Below are positions 12,696 through 17,272 of a stretch of DNA of 17,272 nucleotides, in pieces. How positions within the stretch are numbered: position 1 is the stretch's first letter; each line of letters starts with the position of its first letter. The notes under the pieces were generated by a model. That model ran no database searches and had not been told where the DNA came from. It saw nothing but the letters and a program-made list of their open reading frames with translations. The DNA lies in the NCBI GenBank assembly GCA_002381865.1, contig DFYO01000026.1:1-17272 (forward strand), given 5' to 3'. The position numbers and the translations under genes were made by a program. This DNA is from Clostridiales bacterium UBA4080. GTDB lineage: Bacteria; Bacillota; Clostridia; Lachnospirales; Vallitaleaceae.

Positions 12696-15200
12696 TTACA
12701 TATCTTCAATTATTTTTTTAGTGATTTCGTGATCAATCTTCGTATTATTAATACCAGATTTTTCTACATCTTTTACATTAAAAATATTCCATGTATGTTT
12801 TCTTTTCTTGCCTCCATTATCATAAAGAATATGTTTAAACAAAGACCTGTTTTTAGGGAAAAGACCAATATCTTCGGGAAATTCTTCTTTGCTTGAATAT
12901 TTATAGAATAGCTTAATCCAGTTTGAAGATACAATTATATCATCCTCTTTTTTAATATAAAACCATTCTCCCAGCTTCTTTTGAATCCATTTTTCATAAT
13001 CTGTACCGCTATAATCAGAGCGATCCAGCATTTCATATCTTTCAAAAATAACGTTTTCCAAATTCAAAGACAGCTCTTTCCTTTTTCCATATATTTCGCG
13101 AATTGATTTTTCCATTGGATCATATTGATATTTTTTCAACGAATTACACCAACGGCTGTTAGTTTTAGTATATGCATAACTATGTATTATTTTCTTGTAT
13201 TCAAAGCAAAATTTGTCATAAAATGGGAGTGTTGACATAAGGGCATTAATTGTATTTTGGTCAACTTCTTCAATTCCTTTGAAATATTTATCTTTCACCC
13301 ATATAAAATCATTGTCTTTGGGGAAAATATACTCAAATTTATTTACTAGAAAAAATCCCTCAATATCAATTTCAATTTTTGCTTTTTTATCATTCCAATT
13401 CCGCATAAGCTCCATAGTTTCATCATGTTCCTTTGAGAATTCTTTGTATTCTTCACCATCTGCTATATCTATTGCTATTTCATCTATGGCAATTGTTTCT
13501 ATTTTCCCGTTACCTTCTGCAGTTCGACTGAATATATGACCCGCTATTACTTCATTTGCATTTCCTTTGGTACTAATTATCCCGCATTTCTCAATATCCT
13601 TTCCAAGTGATTCAATTATATTAATTTCTTCCTTTATTTTATCGATTATTTTTTCTGCAAATTTTTTATAATCTTCATCAAATTCTATATCTCTCTCGTC
13701 TACCAAAGACATAAGATCTTTATCTTCATCTTCTTCACGATTTTCATCAATTTCTATATTTCTTTCATCTATGTAAGAATTATGCTCTTTATCATCTGTA
13801 CTTACTTTCTTTTTTTCTCTGTCATGAATTTTTTCTTTAACTTTATCATCTTCAAGTTTTTTAAGAACATTCTTCAAATCATCGATGCCTTTAGGGTTTT
13901 TAAGTATCATTAAAACGTCCAAACCAATCAAGCAATTCTTTGATGGCAGTAATGGCAAAAACCTTTTGATATATATTCCCATAGCAATATAAAAATTAAG
14001 AGTATTCAAATCAAAACCTTTTTTCTTTATAACATAACAAATTTTCAGTTCCTTATGGATACTGTTAAGGCGGTCAATTCTTCCAAAACGCTGTTCCAAA
14101 CGGCTAGGAGTCGCTGGAATGTGGTAGTTAATCACATAATTATATGATGGAAAATCAATCCCTTGTTCTCCAATCTGATATGTCAATATCAGTACTTGTG
14201 GAATATCTTTGCCTTTGGTGCTGCTGAATTTATTCAGCAGTTTTTTCCTGTCGGCCGTTTTTCCTGTTACTATACAATATGTATTATTCGCATTTTTCTT
14301 ATCTAATTCAAATTTATTAAATTTTTTCTCCTCTAACTTTTCACCAATTTCATAAGCATCCTTAATATATCGTACAAAAATGATAAATCTACTGTTATTG
14401 TTTTCATCACCTTCCATTGTTTTAATTATTTTGTCTGCAATAAATCCTTTAGCATCGTTTTCATATTCCCAAATCTCCGGCCACAATCTGCTTGATTTTC
14501 TGTCCGCAAAATCATTTTCATTATTTCCTTCAACTTTCTCAATATTTATTACTGTTTCCTTAAAATACCTTGATACTTCAGCTTCAGGATTGAAAGTTTT
14601 ATATGCCTCCTTCAGCTTATCTTCAAGCTTGTTTTCAGGCTTTTCTTCAAGTAATATTTTTTGTGCAATTTCAGGATAACGGTTAATATCTTTTTCATTA
14701 TTTTTTATAGGTGTTGCAGTCATAAATAAAATCTTTTCTGCTTTTAATTGTATCAGCTCTTTATAACGCTGTGTGTCTTCGTTTAAAAACTCATGAGCTT
14801 CGTCAACAACAATAAAATCATATTTGTTTTCTTCCTCTTTTTTAAATATCTTCTTTTCAATGTTTCTATAATCATAATTTATAATATCAATTTTATATTT
14901 TTGTTTATTAAATGTTCCTTCTTCACCCACCTTAAGGTTCAAAACATTTTCTAGTTTATATTTAAATTCCTCCACGACAGATGGTGCTGTGACAATCAGA
15001 ACATGTTTAATTTCTTGTTTTATCTCTTGAAATAACAGCTGAATAATGGAAAAACCTGAACTGATTGTCTTTCCGGCTCCGACTTCATCAAAGATATACA
15101 CTGCCTTATTTTTTTTTACTCGTTTCATATTTGCTAGCTGCAATGTAAACATATTAGTTTTTTCCTTATCCAATGATGCAAGATACAATTTCGCGTTCAT
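12696..15200 (-). CDS. SF2/SNF2-type DEAH helicase-like ATPase (834 aa)
   Basis: The ATG at 15198-15200 (MNAKLYLASLDKEKT) is chosen because AAAGGGA lies before it; a longer TTG start has none. The helicase core is complete: motif I DEVGAGKT (residues 38-45), motif II DEAH (133-136), motif III TATP (161-164), motif IV around FIIFVRYIKDAYEIG (272-286), motif V LILTYQIGEQGIDF and motif VI QRFGRIDR (370-377). DEVGAGKT and GRIDR are typical of SNF2/RapA-related translocases and several defence helicases. After ~residue 440 comes a highly charged linker with two related DER(N/D)IE(I/F)DE segments. The last ~280 residues are unrecognised and may bind a partner or substrate. It probably moves on double-stranded DNA using ATP in the cytoplasm. 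It is intact and not fused to a nuclease. The GTPase-like gene upstream has its own terminator. Confidence 0.88.
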   Translation of the reverse strand: MNAKLYLASLDKEKTNMFTLQLANMKRVKKNKAVYIFDEVGAGKTISSGFSIIQLLFQEIKQEIKHVLIVTAPSVVEEFKYKLENVLNLKVGEEGTFNKQKYKIDIINYDYRNIEKKIFKKEEENKYDFIVVDEAHEFLNEDTQRYKELIQLKAEKILFMTATPIKNNEKDINRYPEIAQKILLEEKPENKLEDKLKEAYKTFNPEAEVSRYFKETVINIEKVEGNNENDFADRKSSRLWPEIWEYENDAKGFIADKIIKTMEGDENNNSRFIIFVRYIKDAYEIGEKLEEKKFNKFELDKKNANNTYCIVTGKTADRKKLLNKFSSTKGKDIPQVLILTYQIGEQGIDFPSYNYVINYHIPATPSRLEQRFGRIDRLNSIHKELKICYVIKKKGFDLNTLNFYIAMGIYIKRFLPLLPSKNCLIGLDVLMILKNPKGIDDLKNVLKKLEDDKVKEKIHDREKKKVSTDDKEHNSYIDERNIEIDENREEDEDKDLMSLVDERDIEFDEDYKKFAEKIIDKIKEEINIIESLGKDIEKCGIISTKGNANEVIAGHIFSRTAEGNGKIETIAIDEIAIDIADGEEYKEFSKEHDETMELMRNWNDKKAKIEIDIEGFFLVNKFEYIFPKDNDFIWVKDKYFKGIEEVDQNTINALMSTLPFYDKFCFEYKKIIHSYAYTKTNSRWCNSLKKYQYDPMEKSIREIYGKRKELSLNLENVIFERYEMLDRSDYSGTDYEKWIQKKLGEWFYIKKEDDIIVSSNWIKLFYKYSSKEEFPEDIGLFPKNRSLFKHILYDNGGKKRKHTWNIFNVKDVEKSGINNTKIDHEITKKIIEDM

Positions 15201-15563
15201 ATTTTTATCCCTTTCCCTTTTATGATCGGACAAACAACACTTTTATCATGCGCATTACTATCTCCGTTAGTAATCTAAACAGTAGTATTCATCTTTGTTT
15301 CTGGCCTATTCCCCACACTTTTCCCAAGTGTAGGAAGGTCTGAATTGTCATCTAACTAACCTGACGTGGCAGATGAAAAGCACTTTAATCATAGTTATCA
15401 TTTGCTCTTTTTTGCCCTGAAACACCTTGTTTTTCATGGTTTTCTGGGGTTATTGTGAAATGTTTTGTTTGTTTATCAACCAGGCAAATTATATCAGATT
15501 TTAGCAAGTTGTGACTACCTGTTAGTAGTAAAATTAGTAGTAACGCTAGATGTGTTTACTGCT
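15201..15563 (-). other. Helicase leader region with two short upstream frames
   Basis: The region between the GTPase terminator and the helicase holds the helicase promoter and a leader of about 280 nt. The leader carries two tiny frames, 15348-15392 (MIKVLFICHVRLVR) and 15220-15255 (MRMIKVLFVRS). Both share MIKVLF, which resembles the start of low-molecular-weight tyrosine phosphatases. They may be leader peptides or gene debris. An ACACTT/AAGTGT hairpin lies near 15316-15332. Confidence 0.4.
15488..15543 (-). promoter_or_regulatory. Extended -10 promoter of the helicase with upstream direct repeats
   Basis: TGATATAAT on the minus strand (15488-15496) is a consensus extended -10; the -35 position reads AGTCAC and is weak. 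About 30-50 bases upstream, TTAGTAGTAA occurs twice, at 15522-15531 and 15534-15543, 12 bases apart. A poor -35 with nearby tandem repeats fits control by a DNA-binding regulator. Confidence 0.55.
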
Positions 15564-15601
15564 AAAAAACTGGTGCATCATAATATCTGCAATGCACCAG
15601 T
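15564..15601 (-). terminator. Rho-independent terminator of the GTPase-like gene
   Basis: ACTGGTGCAT (15592-15601 read on the minus strand) and ATGCACCAGT (15569-15578) form a perfect 10-bp stem around a 13-base loop, followed by TTTTTT. It starts about 23 bases after the stop codon of the GTPase-like gene and shows that the helicase is transcribed separately. Confidence 0.9.
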
Positions 15602-15623
15602 CCAAATTATCACAGTCCTCGGA

Positions 15624-17222
15624 TTAAAACATATTTCTAGCAATCTCCTTTGACGCATTATCTAATGCATCCCCTTGCATAATATTGTTTCTAATACTTG
15701 AGATAGCATCACTTACACGATAACGATTGATAAAATAATATCCCTGAAAATACGCCTGATAGTCTGTATTCTTCTCAATAACATTAAACAATGCCATTCT
15801 CACTAAGTTATCACAACAATACTTTGGAATATTAAGAATCATATTTGATCCATCTGGATTTTTCAAAACTCCTGAATATGTATACGAATAAACAGTACTT
15901 CTTATCCATATTCTTGAAGAAACTCCACTTGTAACTGCACCAAGATATTTCACATCTCCGTGTTCTGTAGTTACAATTCCATCACGCATTCCCAATATAT
16001 CTCCTCTCTTAATGCTGTCGCACACATCATTTCTGTCATATTTACGATATTTAGGATACATAGACACTCTTACATTACTTTGGATAGTATTTGCAAAATC
16101 AGTCTTAATCTGATTGTAAATTGCCTCAACAAAATTATTATGTTCAACCATCTTATTTACCATATCCTTTAGATTTTCAAACACAATAAGCTCATACAAC
16201 CGATAGTCTGCAGAATTATAATCTAGCTTGCCTCCACCCTGCACTAAGATAGTTGAATTAGGGTATATATAGCGTAATTCTTCATTCTTGTATACCTCAT
16301 AGTTGTATTTGAAATCAGCGCCATTAATCTTACCAATATCAAACATTTCGAGCAATCTGTAACATTGTAAATAAGTATTAGGAAACTCTTTGAATCCCTT
16401 TCCGTTTCCTTTCTTGGCAGAATCCAAAAAATCACGAACGTTCTCCATAGTTACATTTTCTTCATCAATGCCATACATCAAATCATACAATGTAGATACT
16501 GAATCCGGGCGTGTCATAATAAAAACTGGCACTGATTCAAATGCACTCTTATATGCATTTTTATACCATTTTATCGTGTCAGCAAATGGTGCTGCTGTTC
16601 CCAAGAGTAAAACTGCATCTATTCCATCAATCCCCAATTCCTGCATTGTTCTGAACTTAACTTTAGTCGCTTCCTCAGGATCCATATCCCAAAGGCCTCT
16701 TGTATCGCGTAATACCAATGAAACCTTTTTCTCTTTAAGGAACTTAACAAACTCATCAACTGGAGGTACAACCACCTTAATTCTGCGTAAAAACCTATTG
16801 CTAAGTCTATTCTTAATAATATTTTCCAATCCCTTGTCATCACAGGAGTTTACATAATCCGCAATTGTATTTAACACATATTTCTCAAGTTCAGTGTTAG
16901 ATAAGTTTACCTGCTTTACAAGTCCGAACGTGTTTTGTAAATACTTTCCTTCCTCACTATCCAACACCTCTGAAAACTTCTCGCAGCTAATCCTTTCCTT
17001 AAAGTCAGTTCCAAATACTCCCTTATAGTTTAGTAAAATCTCCTTCAAAACAATATCTTTTGCTTCAGAAGCATAAGTCCAATCCACCGTAAGTTGAGTT
17101 CTACAGTTACTCAATGAAAACATTTTACCTCTGTAATTAGGGTGACACAATGCCGTTGCAATTGTTGTCTTTCCACCTTTTGTTAAGCCTGTCATTAATA
17201 ATACATATTCTTTGCTTCTCAT
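15624..17222 (-). CDS. P-loop GTPase-like protein of unknown family (532 aa)
   Basis: AAAGGGA precedes the ATG at 17220-17222. The N-terminal ~260 residues look like a GTPase: G1/Walker A GLTKGGKTT (12-20), a hydrophobic strand then DTRG (173-176) as G3, and FIMTRPD (234-240) in the G4 position where NKxD/TKxD is usual. A helical insert of ~120 residues lies between G1 and G3, longer than in small GTPases. Arg in place of Lys in TRPD makes guanine specificity likely but uncertain. The C-terminal half is unrecognised and includes a probable beta-rich part (VKYLGAVTSGVSSRIWIRST). No transmembrane segment or signal is seen, so it is cytoplasmic. The function is unknown; dynamin-like or defence-associated GTPases are comparisons in style only. 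It is intact, with its own terminator, and shares ribosome-binding-site style with the helicase next door. Confidence 0.75.
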   Translation of the reverse strand: MRSKEYVLLMTGLTKGGKTTIATALCHPNYRGKMFSLSNCRTQLTVDWTYASEAKDIVLKEILLNYKGVFGTDFKERISCEKFSEVLDSEEGKYLQNTFGLVKQVNLSNTELEKYVLNTIADYVNSCDDKGLENIIKNRLSNRFLRRIKVVVPPVDEFVKFLKEKKVSLVLRDTRGLWDMDPEEATKVKFRTMQELGIDGIDAVLLLGTAAPFADTIKWYKNAYKSAFESVPVFIMTRPDSVSTLYDLMYGIDEENVTMENVRDFLDSAKKGNGKGFKEFPNTYLQCYRLLEMFDIGKINGADFKYNYEVYKNEELRYIYPNSTILVQGGGKLDYNSADYRLYELIVFENLKDMVNKMVEHNNFVEAIYNQIKTDFANTIQSNVRVSMYPKYRKYDRNDVCDSIKRGDILGMRDGIVTTEHGDVKYLGAVTSGVSSRIWIRSTVYSYTYSGVLKNPDGSNMILNIPKYCCDNLVRMALFNVIEKNTDYQAYFQGYYFINRYRVSDAISSIRNNIMQGDALDNASKEIARNMF

Positions 17223-17255
17223 AATTTTTCCCTTTCAGCTAATGAGCAGAACAAA

Positions 17256-17268
17256 GAGGCTTCGCCTC
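17256..17268. other. Small GC hairpin at the right edge
   Basis: GAGGC-TTC-GCCTC is a perfect 5-bp stem with a triloop. On the minus strand it is followed by TTTGTTC, so it may end the gene beyond the window or be part of the GTPase gene's leader. The stem is short and the context is cut off. Confidence 0.4.
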
Positions 17269-17272
17269 GTTA

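Noticed and set aside
12455..12709. A RelE/HigB-type toxin gene of 84 codons after the helicase
   Set aside because: The start is a TTG without a ribosome binding site, it overlaps the helicase end, and only about 17 residues recall the toxin core. Too weak to call as a gene.
5693..15383. Shared TGAYGTGGCAGATRA sequence near the EEP gene start and in the helicase leader
   Set aside because: A 15-mer with two differences is expected many times by chance in a window of this size, and the two copies sit at different positions relative to the starts.
1..17272. CRISPR arrays, tRNA or rRNA genes, intact insertion sequences
   Set aside because: No regularly spaced long repeats, no tRNA-like cloverleaf and no transposase motif were noticed on either strand. 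A covariance search would be needed to exclude structured RNAs fully.

Overview
The window is AT-rich DNA with AGGAGG-type ribosome binding sites, sigma-A-type promoters, and several surface or secreted proteins (SLH domains, a copper-amine-oxidase-N-like domain). It also carries a serine recombinase of the type common in Clostridia. Together these suggest a low-GC Firmicute, most likely class Clostridia (Lachnospiraceae or Clostridium-like); this is inferred from style and families, not from a marker gene. Almost every gene is on the minus strand, so transcription runs from high to low coordinates.

Right part (12.4-17.2 kb): an intact 532-residue P-loop GTPase-like protein with its own terminator, then an intact SF2/SNF2-type helicase (DEVGAGKT, DEAH, TATP, QRFGRIDR) with its own extended -10 promoter. 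They are separately transcribed neighbours with similar ribosome binding sites. Their function is unknown; an anti-mobile-element role is a hypothesis only. Below the helicase is an AT-rich stretch with a plausible promoter and a clear terminator about 260 nt apart and no reading frame between, a candidate small RNA.

Middle part (8.2-11.9 kb): a good promoter (TTGACT-17-TATTAT) drives a small protein with an acidic tail, a very acidic protein made of two tandem repeats, a secreted protein with a copper-amine-oxidase-N-like domain, and a four-segment membrane protein. A membrane-anchored extracellular protein and a 62-residue protein follow.

Left part (0.2-8.1 kb): a graveyard of mobile-element and accessory genes. 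A serine recombinase has three in-frame stops and lacks its catalytic N-terminus. After a terminator comes a promoter with three TGTGA repeats at exactly 10-bp spacing, then a 183-residue protein of unknown family. Next is a gene that, read through one TGA, encodes an N-terminal module resembling that protein fused to an endonuclease/exonuclease/phosphatase (EEP) domain with all catalytic motifs visible. Further left are a large imperfect palindrome, a frameshifted XRE-type regulator (the only clear plus-strand gene), a 141-codon conserved hypothetical gene with a premature TAA, an intact metallophosphoesterase, a small conserved protein, and an SLH-domain gene split by one TAA.

Two points stand out. 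First, at least four minus-strand genes are each open in a single frame except for isolated TAA or TGA codons; where the family sequence is known the lost codon is best read as CAA or CGA, i.e. C-to-T changes. Second, the 183-residue protein and EEP gene, with a shared module and an iteron-bearing promoter, look like an undescribed two-gene cassette that travelled with the recombinase.
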